A stretch of 64,000 bases of DNA from Halobacterium wangiae. GTDB taxonomy: Archaea; Halobacteriota; Halobacteria; Halobacteriales; Halobacteriaceae. Positions within the stretch are counted from its first letter, which is position 1. Each line of letters begins with the position of its first letter. Under the pieces are notes generated by a model that searched no databases, was not told where the DNA came from, and saw nothing but the letters and a program-made list of their open reading frames with translations. The position numbers were made by a program, and so were the translations under genes. Of the stretch, positions 19,281 through 27,546 are shown in pieces. The DNA is taken from contig NZ_CP089588.1 of NCBI RefSeq assembly GCF_021249345.1, forward strand, positions 1,054,001-1,118,000, read 5' to 3'.

Positions 19281-20245
19281 CCGTCCTGGCCGTCGCCGAC
19301 CACCGCCGCGGCGAACTGCGCGACGTGAGCTTCGAACTGCTGACCGCGGGCCGCGAACTCGCCGACGCCGCCGACACGGAGCTCCACGTCGCCGTGGTCT
19401 CCGGCGAGACCGAGACGTTCGCCGACGAGTTGAACCGCGAGGGCGTCGACGCCGTCCACACCGTCGACTACGGCGAGGAGTTCAACCACGACGTGTACGC
19501 GCAGGCCGTCACCGCGCTCACGGAGGACCTCGACGCGGAGTTCCTGCTCGTCCCGAACAGCGTCAACGGCCTCGACTACGCGCCCGCCGTGGCGACGCGA
19601 CTCGACCGCCCGTACGCCTCCGATGCGGTCGGCCTCGCCTACGACGGCACGCTCGAGGTCACCCGCGAGATGTACGGCTCGAAGGTCGAGACCACCGTCG
19701 ACGTCACCGAGGGCCCCTACGTGGTGTCCATCCGGAGCGGCGAGTGGCCGCCCGCGGAGGGCGTCGGCGAGGCCGAGATCTCGGCGTTCGACTTCGCACC
19801 CGACGAGGACGCCATCGGCTCGACCGTGCGCGGCTTCGAGGAGGTCGGCGGCGGCGACGTCGACATCAGCGACGCGGACTTCCTCGTCTCCATCGGCCGC
19901 GGCATCGAGGAGGAGGAGAACCTCCCGCTCGTCGAGGCGCTGGTCGAGGCGACCGGCGCGACGCTCTCCTCCTCGCGGCCCATCGTGGACAACGAGTGGC
20001 TCCCGAAGAACCGGCAGGTCGGCCAGTCCGGCAAGCACGTCACGCCCGACGTCTACCTCGCCATCGGCATCTCGGGCGCCGTCCAGCACGTCGCCGGGAT
20101 GAAGGGCGCCGAGACGATCATCGCCATCAACACGGACCCGAACGCGCCCATCTTCGACATCGCTGACTACGGCGTCGTCGGCGACCTCTTCGAGGTCGTC
20201 CCGGCACTCATCGAGGAGTTCGGCGGCGAACCACCGAGCGTCTGA
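19277..20245 (+). CDS. etfA: Electron transfer flavoprotein subunit alpha
   Basis: A 322-residue EtfA that binds FAD and, with EtfB, moves electrons from flavin dehydrogenases to a membrane oxidoreductase. The C-terminal FAD domain shows SRPIVDNEWLP, the RQVGQSGKHVTPDVYLAIGISGAVQH-type flavin site (split here at residues about 265-290) and the final AINTDPNAPIFDIADYG segment. The N-terminal domain is diverged, as usual. Its ATG overlaps the etfB stop (ATGA). The last 32 nt of the gene are repeated 157 nt downstream. Confidence 0.95.
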   Translation: MTVLAVADHRRGELRDVSFELLTAGRELADAADTELHVAVVSGETETFADELNREGVDAVHTVDYGEEFNHDVYAQAVTALTEDLDAEFLLVPNSVNGLDYAPAVATRLDRPYASDAVGLAYDGTLEVTREMYGSKVETTVDVTEGPYVVSIRSGEWPPAEGVGEAEISAFDFAPDEDAIGSTVRGFEEVGGGDVDISDADFLVSIGRGIEEEENLPLVEALVEATGATLSSSRPIVDNEWLPKNRQVGQSGKHVTPDVYLAIGISGAVQHVAGMKGAETIIAINTDPNAPIFDIADYGVVGDLFEVVPALIEEFGGEPPSV

Positions 20246-20246
20246 G
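20215..20246 (+). repeat. Direct repeat, copy 1 (3' end of etfA)
   Basis: The last 32 nt including the etfA stop codon and one base beyond. The second copy lies at 20372-20403 and differs by one base (A to G in the Pro-encoding triplet). Confidence 0.85.
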
Positions 20247-20254
20247 GGTAGTCT

Positions 20255-20322
20255 GCGGCCGGAGGCCGCGGTTCACTCGCCGGAACGCAGTGACGGCGAG
20301 GGGTTTTTAGTCCAGATTTTTG
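20255..20322 (+). terminator. Hairpins plus T-runs downstream of etfA
   Basis: GCGGCC-GGA-GGCCGC (20255-20269) forms a perfect six-base-pair stem. It is followed by CTCGCCG (20276-20282) pairing with CGGCGAG (20294-20300) directly before GGGTTTTT, and a second T5 at 20317-20321. This resembles an intrinsic terminator for the etf operon, although archaeal termination usually relies on the T-run. Confidence 0.5.
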
Positions 20323-20330
20323 CGAGGAGT

Positions 20331-20347
20331 GGTCGCCGCAGGCGACC
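20331..20347. other. Perfect hairpin, etfA-downstream gap
   Basis: GGTCGCC-GCA-GGCGACC. On the minus strand it is preceded by a T5 run (complement of AAAAA near 20356-20360), so the gap may stop transcription from both sides. Confidence 0.4.
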
Positions 20348-20371
20348 CGACGAGTAAAAAGGTGGTTGACC

Positions 20372-20403
20372 GGAGTTCGGCGGCGAACCGCCGAGCGTCT
20401 GAG
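20372..20403 (+). repeat. Direct repeat, copy 2 (duplicated etfA 3' end)
   Basis: A 32-nt near-identical copy of the etfA 3' end with stop codon, in the non-coding gap before the convergent hydrolase gene; 31 of 32 bases match. Confidence 0.85.
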
Positions 20404-20420
20404 ACAGCAGACGGTCCTTC

Positions 20421-21602
20421 TTACTCGCGCAGTCCCGTTTCGAGACAGTCCAGCACCGCCGGCCAGGCGTCTTCGCCCGCTCTGGCGGTGGCTCGCTGGC
20501 GCGTCTCGTCGCCGAACCCGCCGAGCGGCGCGTACGGCGTGCCGATCAGGTGGCCGACGTCGTCGTAGGTACGATGCTCGAAGTCGTGCGGGAACTCGTG
20601 TTCGCGGAGACGGTCGGCGACGGCCTCGGAGAGCCGCCGGGAGTTCCACACCTGGTCGTCGCCGCCGGAGAGCAGGAGAACCGGGCCATCGGTCTCCTCG
20701 ACGGCGGGCGTCACGTCGGCGACCGGTTCCTCGTCGAGGTCCTCGAAGCGCGGCGCCTCCTCGGCGGTGAGGTGGGGGACCACCTCGCCGTCGTCGAGCC
20801 AGGCGGGGTCGTCGCGCGGGGTGTCCCAGGGGACGCTCCCCGAGTAGGAGACGACGGCGCCGACCCAGTCGCGGCGGGCGCCGAGGAGGAGCGCGAGTTC
20901 GGCGCCGCGGGAGACGCCGACGCCGCCGAACTGCTCGCCCGCGACCGCGTCCTGGTCGCGGAGCCAGTCGGCGGCGTCGTCGACGTACGACAGTGGGACG
21001 TTCGCGAGTTCGTCGGGGAGCGCGTCGTGCTCGCCGGCGTAGTGGAGTGCGAGCGTGGCGAACCCCTCGGTCGCGAGGCGGCGAGCGCCGTCGTCGGACA
21101 GCCTGCCGGCGGAGCCGTGGAGGTCGACGACGCCGGGGTGTGGGCCGTCGCCCGGCGGGCAGTAGAGCGTGCCGGCGACGCCGTCGCGGTCGACGTCGCG
21201 TGCGGTGACGTCGTCGCTCCACCGGACGCGCGTGACGGTGCGGGTGGCGCTGTCGTCTTCGGTCGCGGCGTGGAGGTCGACCGTGTAGCTGGGGCCGCCG
21301 AGTGCCGGGAAGCGAACGTCCTCGTCGTCGGGCCGCATCGACCAGAGCCACGCCATCGGTTCGGCGCCGGACCAGGTGCCGGCGTCGGGGGCGTCGGTCG
21401 CGAGGTCGACGACGCCGTCGTCGTCGCTGGTGAGCGTCGCCGTAGAGCGCCACTCGACGCCGTCTTCGGCGGTGAGTGTAGCGTCGAAGTCGACGGTCGC
21501 GTTCGGTGGTGCGCCGGTGACGCGGATGGGCGTCGGTTCGTCGTTGGGAGCGCGGTCGGGTGCGTCGATGGCGAGCGTGCCGGAGTTGTCGTCTGTTGTC
21601 AT
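20421..21602 (-). CDS. Acyl-CoA thioesterase / BAAT-like hydrolase
   Basis: A 393-residue protein with the two-domain layout of the acyl-CoA thioester hydrolase/bile acid-CoA:amino acid N-acyltransferase family. An N-terminal beta-sandwich (about 1-120) precedes an alpha/beta-hydrolase domain. The nucleophile is the Ser of GVGVSRGAEL, the acid is probably an Asp in LSGGDDQVW and the base the His of DDVGHLIG. Ser in place of Cys at the nucleophile points to hydrolysis rather than amino-acid conjugation. It converges on etfA, so a link to acyl-CoA metabolism is plausible but not shown. Confidence 0.85.
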   Translation of the reverse strand: MTTDDNSGTLAIDAPDRAPNDEPTPIRVTGAPPNATVDFDATLTAEDGVEWRSTATLTSDDDGVVDLATDAPDAGTWSGAEPMAWLWSMRPDDEDVRFPALGGPSYTVDLHAATEDDSATRTVTRVRWSDDVTARDVDRDGVAGTLYCPPGDGPHPGVVDLHGSAGRLSDDGARRLATEGFATLALHYAGEHDALPDELANVPLSYVDDAADWLRDQDAVAGEQFGGVGVSRGAELALLLGARRDWVGAVVSYSGSVPWDTPRDDPAWLDDGEVVPHLTAEEAPRFEDLDEEPVADVTPAVEETDGPVLLLSGGDDQVWNSRRLSEAVADRLREHEFPHDFEHRTYDDVGHLIGTPYAPLGGFGDETRQRATARAGEDAWPAVLDCLETGLRE

Positions 21603-21794
21603 GAGGGAGTCGTGACTGTTCGGTCTGCGAACCGTACGTCGGCGGGTATCGGCCGACTCGTGGCTGGTGAGTCGGGAACAGTTGCTACTGGAGAATCGGC
21701 AAAGAGAGTTGTGGTTTCGATTAAGTTTACTGCTTGCTTACATATTCGCAGGGCTGCGGGTTAACGTTTTTCCAGAGAACGTTGACACGTCTCG
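21603..21794. other. Gene-free gap between BAAT-like and PCNA genes
   Basis: A 192-nt stretch that is clearly AT-richer than its surroundings (for example GATTAAGTTTACTGCTTGCTTACATATTC at about 21719-21747 in part). I see no coding sequence or strong hairpin. It probably holds the promoter of the BAAT-like gene and the 3' region of the PCNA gene. Confidence 0.4.
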
Positions 21795-22604
21795 TCAGTT
21801 CACCGTCATCCGCGGCGAGACGACGAAGGTGACAGTGCCGTCACCGTCGGCGATGTCGAACGCCGCCTCGACGGGCGCCTCCTCGCCGAAGCGCAGGCGA
21901 ACAGGGCGGTCGGTGGGGACGGCGCGGTTCACCGACGCGAGGTAGTCCAGCGAGAACAGCGAGTGTGCGGGGCCGGCGTCGAACGCCGCGCAGTCCTCGC
22001 TCGGGAACTCGACTTCGATGGAGTCGGTGTCGCCCTCCGCTCGGACGTAGAGCGCGTCGTCCTCGACGCCGAGCGCGAGGTAGTCCGCGACCATCTCGGC
22101 GGCGTCGACGGCGCGAGCGAACCCCGCGCCGGGGAGCGTAGCCGACGCCGTGTACTGGTCCGCGAGGTCGACGCGGTCCGGTGGCGAGCGGATGGCGTCG
22201 GGGTCGACGAGCGCGAGCGTGTAGGCGAGTTCGCCGACGCGGACGTGGAGCATCCTGGTCTCGGCGTCGAACGCGAGGCGCACGGCCTGCCCGCTGTCGG
22301 CGATGCCGACGACGTCGCGGAGGCGGTCGAGGGCGATTCCGAGCCGGAGGTCGGTATCCGCCGCGTCGTACGCCTCGAAGGCGTCGGCGTCGAGGGACAG
22401 CGACACCATGCCGACGGTCGCCGGATCCATCGCGTCGACCGCGATGCCGTCGTCCTCGGTGCGGACGACACACTCGTCGACGAGGACCGAGAGGGCGTCG
22501 AGGGTGGTGCCGAGCGTGTCCGCGGAGACGACGGCGGAGAACGCGGGGTCGGTGGGCGTCTGCGAGTCGGTCGAGGAAGCGCGTGTGGCCGTGTTCTGGG
22601 TCAT
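21795..22604 (-). CDS. pcn: DNA polymerase sliding clamp (PCNA), diverged
   Basis: The 269-residue protein is PCNA by many conserved segments: VSADTL, LVDEC, MDPATVGMVSL, DSGQAVRL, LAYTLALVDPDAIR, AEGDTDSIEVEF, GPAHSLFSLDYL and the C-terminal VTFVVSPRM. PCNA trimers encircle DNA and tether polymerase, ligase and nucleases. Two features differ from haloarchaeal PCNAs that I know: a 20-residue Thr/Ser/Gln-rich N-terminal extension and clear divergence of many surface positions. Whether this is the only clamp or a paralogue cannot be decided within the window. The priL gene often found beside haloarchaeal pcn is absent here. Confidence 0.9.
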   Translation of the reverse strand: MTQNTATRASSTDSQTPTDPAFSAVVSADTLGTTLDALSVLVDECVVRTEDDGIAVDAMDPATVGMVSLSLDADAFEAYDAADTDLRLGIALDRLRDVVGIADSGQAVRLAFDAETRMLHVRVGELAYTLALVDPDAIRSPPDRVDLADQYTASATLPGAGFARAVDAAEMVADYLALGVEDDALYVRAEGDTDSIEVEFPSEDCAAFDAGPAHSLFSLDYLASVNRAVPTDRPVRLRFGEEAPVEAAFDIADGDGTVTFVVSPRMTVN

Positions 22605-22751
22605 GGTCCGTGGGTCCGCGCTCCGGGGCGTGCGCTCCGACGAGCGGTCGGTCCCGGCGAACGCGTCTGTCCAGAGACACTCCCAGACCGTCCTTAAGCG
22701 TTATCTAGGAAATCGACAACGAATCGCCATCGATAATCCGAAGTGAGTTAT

Positions 22752-22759
22752 CTTTATAT
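22752..22759 (+). promoter_or_regulatory. TATA box of the 22793 gene
   Basis: CTTTATAT in an AT-rich tract, about 34 nt before the ATG at 22793; predicts a leaderless or near-leaderless mRNA. Confidence 0.55.
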
Positions 22760-22792
22760 CCCTCTTCCACAGTTCGTAATCCGTATCAAGTT

Positions 22793-23359
22793 ATGTCCGG
22801 TTCCAGCGAGCGCGGGCGCGGCGTCCTCACCGAGGCCGACCGCGCGTTCCTCCGCGGCGACCGAGCACTGTCGAGCGTGCAGGCCGAGCGGAACGCCCGG
22901 GCGCGCATTCGGGATCGAGTGTACGACGCGCTGCTGGACTTCGAGGTGCTCGTCGAACACCTCGCGGCCCGCGACGTCCAACTCGTCTTCGGGAAGCGCG
23001 CCGACGAGGCGGACGGCGCGGAGGCCTTCGACGCGTTCGTCTCGACGCTCGCGTTCCTCTACGGCGGCGTCGACCACACCGACCTCGACTTCGAGACGGT
23101 GCTCCGGGAGGGTGTGAACCTCGCGGAGGCGACCGAGGACCGCGGCGCGACCGTCGACTTCGACGTGACCTACCACGCCCTCGACGTCGACCACCTCCGG
23201 GAGAAACTCGACGACGGCGAGTCGCTGTCGCTGACCGAGATCGCGTACCTCTACGAGTCCGACGACGTGAGTCCGGAGGAACTCGCCGAACTCGTCGGGG
23301 AGTCGCGGGCCGCGGACGTCGACGACGGCCGCGTCCAGTCGAAAGTGACCGAGTTCTGA
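22793..23359 (+). CDS. Conserved haloarchaeal protein, function unknown
   Basis: A 188-residue acidic protein that I recognise only as a haloarchaeal hypothetical. It begins with GVLTEADRAFLRGD and continues with a VQAERNARARIRDRVYDALLDFEVLVEHL helix. The whole chain is predicted alpha-helical with no Cys and no catalytic motif; the second half (about 125-188) is very acidic. It diverges from the PCNA gene and precedes the prenyl synthase by 99 nt. A regulatory or scaffold role is possible but there is no direct evidence. Confidence 0.75.
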   Translation: MSGSSERGRGVLTEADRAFLRGDRALSSVQAERNARARIRDRVYDALLDFEVLVEHLAARDVQLVFGKRADEADGAEAFDAFVSTLAFLYGGVDHTDLDFETVLREGVNLAEATEDRGATVDFDVTYHALDVDHLREKLDDGESLSLTEIAYLYESDDVSPEELAELVGESRAADVDDGRVQSKVTEF

Positions 23360-23458
23360 GCGAAGTTCTGTCCCGTGGTAGCCGACGCGGCGTCCGCTGG
23401 CCGCGCTCGCGGGCGAATCCCGTCATATATTTCCGCGCGAGTCCCCGAGAGGCGGGTA

Positions 23459-24301
23459 ATGGAGTACGTGGAGGCGCGGCGCGCGGCCATCGAGGAGCGC
23501 CTCGAGGAGACCGTCGCCGCGGTCGAGCCCCCGGAACTCGGCGCGGAACTCGAACACGTCGTGCTGGCGGGCGGGAAGCGCGTCCGGCCGACGCTCACGG
23601 TGCTCGTCTGTGAGGCCGCGGGCGGCGATGGCGAGGACGCCCTGGACTTCGCGGTCGGCGTCGAACTCGTCCACAACGCCTCGCTGGTCGTCGACGACAT
23701 CATCGACCAGTCGGACGTCCGCCGCGGCGAGCCGAGCGCGTGGGCGGCCTTCGACTACGGCCCCGCCATCGTCGCGTCGAACGGCCTGCTCGGGGAGGCG
23801 TTCGCGCTGTTCTCGCGGGACCCCCGGGCGATGGAGTGTGTCACCGACGCGCTCGTCGACCTCGGCGAGGGCGAGGCCATCGAACTCGTCGACCGGCCGG
23901 AGACCGAGGCCGAGTACATGGAACTCGCGCGCCGGAAGACGGGGGCGCTGTTCCGCGCCGCTGCTGAGCTCGGTGCCATCGCGGCGAACGCCGACGGCCG
24001 CACGATAGAGGCGCTGGGCGAGTACGCCGAGCGCGTCGGCGTCGCGTTCCAGATCCGGGACGACGTGCTGGACGCGACGGCCACCCCCGAGGACCTGGGG
24101 AAGCCGGCGGGCATCGACGAGGCGATGGACCGCCCGAGCATCGTGCGCGTCACCGACCGCTCACCCGCGGAACTGAACGCGCTCGCGGAGGCCGAGGCCG
24201 AGCGCGCGATGGGAGCCCTCGACAGCCTCGACCTCCCCTCGGGCGAGGCCTACGACTACCTGGAGTACCTCGCGGAGTTCGTCGTCTCCCGGGAGACCTG
24301 A
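23459..24301 (+). CDS. Polyprenyl (geranylgeranyl) diphosphate synthase
   Basis: A 280-residue trans-prenyltransferase that elongates allylic diphosphates with IPP for archaeal lipid, carotenoid or quinone chains. The first Asp-rich motif DDIID is at residues 79-83, immediately followed by QSDVRRG. The second, DDVLD, is near 201-205, and the KRVRPTL helix (40-46) binds diphosphate. The protein is shorter than many IdsA-type synthases (about 320-350 residues). Two residues upstream of the first DDxxD are small or hydrophobic (L, V), so product length cannot be predicted with confidence. A TATA element, CATATATTT, lies 27-35 nt before the ATG. Confidence 0.9.
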   Translation: MEYVEARRAAIEERLEETVAAVEPPELGAELEHVVLAGGKRVRPTLTVLVCEAAGGDGEDALDFAVGVELVHNASLVVDDIIDQSDVRRGEPSAWAAFDYGPAIVASNGLLGEAFALFSRDPRAMECVTDALVDLGEGEAIELVDRPETEAEYMELARRKTGALFRAAAELGAIAANADGRTIEALGEYAERVGVAFQIRDDVLDATATPEDLGKPAGIDEAMDRPSIVRVTDRSPAELNALAEAEAERAMGALDSLDLPSGEAYDYLEYLAEFVVSRET

Positions 24302-24305
24302 CGCC

Positions 24306-25391
24306 TCAGGCCGCCTCGGGGTTGCCACGCCACGACTCGACGACGGCGAACGTCAGCGTCGAGAGCACGCTTACCAGCGTCCCCGCCGTCAGTACGGCGG
24401 CGAGTTCCGTCAGCGTGACGTAGTCGAGGAAGAACGCCGACAGCATGTGGAGCACCGCAGCTATCGAGAGCACGTAGAACGGTGCGTTGAGGTAGCGCCA
24501 GCGGAAACGGTCCGCGAGGTACTCGTCGGTGACCTGGCCGAGACTCGTCGTGAGGCCCGCGGCCGCGAACCACCGGACGGCGCCGAACGTGAGCGCGGCG
24601 AGCACCGTCGACGGCGCGATCGGTCCGTCCGCGGCGCGACGCACCTCCTCTAACTGGTTCATGCCCTCGACACCGCCGATGACGAGCAGCGCCGCCGCGA
24701 CGACGTACGTGATGAGCGTGACGCGGCCCGTGTACAGCCCCGAGCGCACGCGCTCGACGGTCTCGTCCACCGTCGATTCGAGGCCCAGCCCCCGGAACAG
24801 GACGTAGAGCCCGAACACCGCCGAGGAGACGCCGAGCACCGCCCCCGGCAACCCGAGCAGGTCCGCGAGCACCGCGAGCGGGTAGATGAGCAGTAACACC
24901 CCCAGCGGGACGAGGATGGTCCCCCGCGTCTCGGGGTCGTTCATCACCTGCTTCAGCGTGTAGTACATCGACTCGAGGTCCTGGGCCTGGCGCACGACGA
25001 CGCGCTTGACTGCGTCGATGGGTACCCGCGAGCGGATGACCGGGACCACGGACTCGTCCTGGGCGCCGTCGGTGACGACGACCGCGCGCACGGGTTCGTC
25101 GGTGCGGATGGTGGCCAGCACTTCGTCGACTTCGCGACCGACCTTCCGGTTGGCGGCGACGTCCCCGCGTTCGAGGCCAGTGACGGCCGCGACTTCGACC
25201 GTCTCGTCGGTGCTGTACTGGTCGTGGAGGTGGACACCCTCGAAGAGGACATTCACGTCGCTGTCCTCGGGGTCGGCCTCCGCGAGCGAGACCGCGGCGT
25301 GTTCGACCTCGTTGCGGCCGACTACGGGCGTCGGCACTCCCGTCTTGCGCCCGAGGTCGTCGTCGAGGTCGACACACAACACCAGCAGCAT
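24306..25391 (-). CDS. DUF373 family membrane protein
   Basis: A 361-residue archaeal DUF373 protein. The soluble N-half (about 1-150) starts with LLVLCVDLDDDLGRK and contains a phosphoesterase-like Asp-rich strand, with TDGAQDESVVPVI further on. The C-half has about six transmembrane helices between residues 160 and 350. The biochemical role of the family is unknown. It converges on the prenyl synthase with 4 nt between the stops. Confidence 0.9.
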   Translation of the reverse strand: MLLVLCVDLDDDLGRKTGVPTPVVGRNEVEHAAVSLAEADPEDSDVNVLFEGVHLHDQYSTDETVEVAAVTGLERGDVAANRKVGREVDEVLATIRTDEPVRAVVVTDGAQDESVVPVIRSRVPIDAVKRVVVRQAQDLESMYYTLKQVMNDPETRGTILVPLGVLLLIYPLAVLADLLGLPGAVLGVSSAVFGLYVLFRGLGLESTVDETVERVRSGLYTGRVTLITYVVAAALLVIGGVEGMNQLEEVRRAADGPIAPSTVLAALTFGAVRWFAAAGLTTSLGQVTDEYLADRFRWRYLNAPFYVLSIAAVLHMLSAFFLDYVTLTELAAVLTAGTLVSVLSTLTFAVVESWRGNPEAA

Positions 25392-25531
25392 CTGTCCGCC
25401 GCTACGCGACAGCGGTATATCTGTTTTCGGGAGTCGCCAGTTTTCGGCGTCGAGCGGCGCGCTCTCCGGCGGTCGGTTCCCGCGAAGGCCTTAACTCTCC
25501 GGGAGGCGTACCACTGTACTGGTGACAGAGA

Positions 25532-25906
25532 ATGGCAACCCAACAGCGACTGCTATCCGGTGCGACCGCACTGCTCGGGGCGTGGATCCTCGCCTCCGCG
25601 TTCGTCTACGAGCTCGGTGACAGCCACTACCTGAACAACATCGTCGTCGGCGCGGCCATCGCCGCGCTCGGGGCGTACGCGCTCTGGCGCGCGGTGACGC
25701 GGGACGACCGGCGGTACGCCCTCGGACTGGCGGCCCTCCTCGGCCTCTGGATGATCGCCGTGCCGTTCGTGCTGGACGCGGCGACGGCGCCGTCCTGGAG
25801 CGACATCGTCTCGGGCCTGCTGGTGTTCGCACTCGCCGGCTACGACGCCTACCGGTCCGGGCGCCGGGCGCCGACGACGCGCACCGAACAGGAACCGGCC
25901 CGGTAA
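25532..25906 (+). CDS. SPW-repeat membrane protein
   Basis: A 124-residue integral membrane protein with two SPW-type repeats, each a pair of transmembrane helices: LLGAWILASAFV plus NNIVVGAAIAALG, and LLGLWMIAVPFVL plus SDIVSGLLVFALA. The Trp-containing helix followed by a polar loop with Asn or Ser-Asp is the repeat signature. Function is unknown. A short Arg/Thr-rich tail ends the protein. Confidence 0.8.
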   Translation: MATQQRLLSGATALLGAWILASAFVYELGDSHYLNNIVVGAAIAALGAYALWRAVTRDDRRYALGLAALLGLWMIAVPFVLDAATAPSWSDIVSGLLVFALAGYDAYRSGRRAPTTRTEQEPAR

Positions 25907-25970
25907 CACCAACCTACCCGTATTTTCGCTCGCCGTAACGGTCATAACCGTCGAGTCCTCGGTGTACTGT

Positions 25971-26222
25971 GTGACGCGAGCCGAACCGTCGTTCCGGGAG
26001 ATGTTCCGCGCGTTCCCACAGCGGACGCTGGTGCTCTCCGTCGTCCCCGTCCTCGTTGCCGTTCTGCAGTCCGTGAACGTCGTCGTCCACGACCTCCCCG
26101 TGCTGTACGGCTCGGGGTTCGCCGTGGTACTGCTGGGCTGTTCGGCGGTGTTGACTCGCCAGCAGCTCGCCGCGTTCCGGACGCGGACCCTCGAGGACGA
26201 GTGGCTGGACCGGACGAAGTAG
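25971..26222 (+). CDS. Small membrane protein, function unknown
   Basis: An 83-residue protein with two predicted transmembrane helices (about 18-38 and 44-62) and a charged C-terminus. The start is uncertain: GTG at 25971 is favoured, but GTG at 25962 and ATG at 26001 are possible. Same-strand position after the SPW gene suggests possible co-transcription. Confidence 0.55.
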   Translation: MTRAEPSFREMFRAFPQRTLVLSVVPVLVAVLQSVNVVVHDLPVLYGSGFAVVLLGCSAVLTRQQLAAFRTRTLEDEWLDRTK

Positions 26223-26392
26223 GACGGGGTTGTCCGCGTGGTGACGTTCGTACGCCGGCGTTACCCCGAGGTAGCGGGTGCAGACGCGACAGTTCCCGCC
26301 CCCGATTCGAGGGTGGAACGGTTTCGCAGTGCCGTCCGTCGCGGCCTTTCGCACGCTTTTTGAGTCTCCGCGGAGTACGACTGTTCCAACGA

Positions 26393-27388
26393 ATGATCTC
26401 CAAGGGCTGTGAGCAGTGCGCGGAAGGGGGGAAGATGGTCCTCTTCGTCTACGGCTACTGCGACCAGCGCGACTGCTTCTACTGCCCGCTGGGGGAGAAC
26501 CGGAAGAACGTCCGGCAGGTGTACGCCAACGAGCGCCCCGTCGAGGAGGACGCGGACGTGATTCGCGAGGCGAAGGCGATGGACGCCCTCGGGACCTCCA
26601 TCACCGGCGGCGAGCCACAGGAGGCGATGAACAAGACCTGCCGGTACCTCCGCCTCCTCAAAGAGGAGTTCGGCGAGGACCACCACACCCACCTCTACAC
26701 GGGCATCACGGGCGGCCGCGAGAACATGCGGCGCCTGAGCGAGGCGGGCCTCGACGAGATCCGGTTCCACCCGCCGTACGAGCAGTGGGGGGACCTCCAC
26801 GGCACCGAGTGGGAGGAGATCCTCTACGTCGCCCGCGAGGAGGGACTCACGCCCGCCTTCGAGATCCCCGGCATCCGCGCCGAGGAGGAGTTCCTCGAGT
26901 TCCTCGACGAGGGCGCCGCGGACTTTTGCAACGTCAACGAGTTCGAGATGAGCGACGGGAACTACGAGCGCATGCAGGAGGAGGGATACGAACTCCAGGA
27001 GGACCACATGAGCGCCGTCGACGGGTCGAAGGCGGCCATCCTCGAGGAGATGGGCGACCACGAGCGCGTCTACTTCTGCACGAGCGTGTTCAAGGACGCC
27101 GCGCAGCACCGCTCGCGCCTGAAGCGGATGGCCCGGAACGTCCGCCGGGAGTTCGACGAGGTGACCGAGGACGGCACGCTCGTCTACGGGAAGACGACGG
27201 TCAGCCCCGACCGCATCGCGAACCTCGGCGTCCCCGAGGAGTTCTACACGGTGAAGACGAACCACGTCGAGGTGGCGTGGTGGCTCCTTGAGGAGATGGT
27301 CGAGAACGGCGACATCGACGACGGGGAGATCGTCGAGCAGTACCCAACCTACGACGGCCAAGTCGTCGAGCGGACGCCGCTGGCGTAG
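26393..27388 (+). CDS. Radical SAM protein, COG2108 family
   Basis: A 331-residue protein related to pyruvate formate-lyase activating enzyme. The iron-sulfur site reads C23-x4-C28-x2-C31 (YCDQRDCFYCP), one residue longer in the first spacer than the canonical CX3CX2C. An extra CEQC pair lies at residues 6-9. Downstream motifs of the radical SAM barrel are present: GTSITGGEPQEA (the GGE motif contacting SAM) and the HLYTGITGG and EIRFHPP strands. COG2108 members are widespread in archaea and their substrate is unknown. I chose the ATG at 26393, which gives the family N-terminus MISKGCEQC. It appears monocistronic. Confidence 0.88.
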   Translation: MISKGCEQCAEGGKMVLFVYGYCDQRDCFYCPLGENRKNVRQVYANERPVEEDADVIREAKAMDALGTSITGGEPQEAMNKTCRYLRLLKEEFGEDHHTHLYTGITGGRENMRRLSEAGLDEIRFHPPYEQWGDLHGTEWEEILYVAREEGLTPAFEIPGIRAEEEFLEFLDEGAADFCNVNEFEMSDGNYERMQEEGYELQEDHMSAVDGSKAAILEEMGDHERVYFCTSVFKDAAQHRSRLKRMARNVRREFDEVTEDGTLVYGKTTVSPDRIANLGVPEEFYTVKTNHVEVAWWLLEEMVENGDIDDGEIVEQYPTYDGQVVERTPLA

Positions 27389-27546
27389 CGGGTTCTGGTG
27401 CAGGGTTTCGCGGCGAGAGTTCCACAACTCGTCAGAAACGGGTACGCTCGGGAGCAGAATCCGGTCCGGAACGGCGCGCAAGCGGACACGAACCGCTAGT
27501 ATCGTTTTATCGCCTCTTCGAGCGTCTGTAGTAGTGGTGATTGAGA

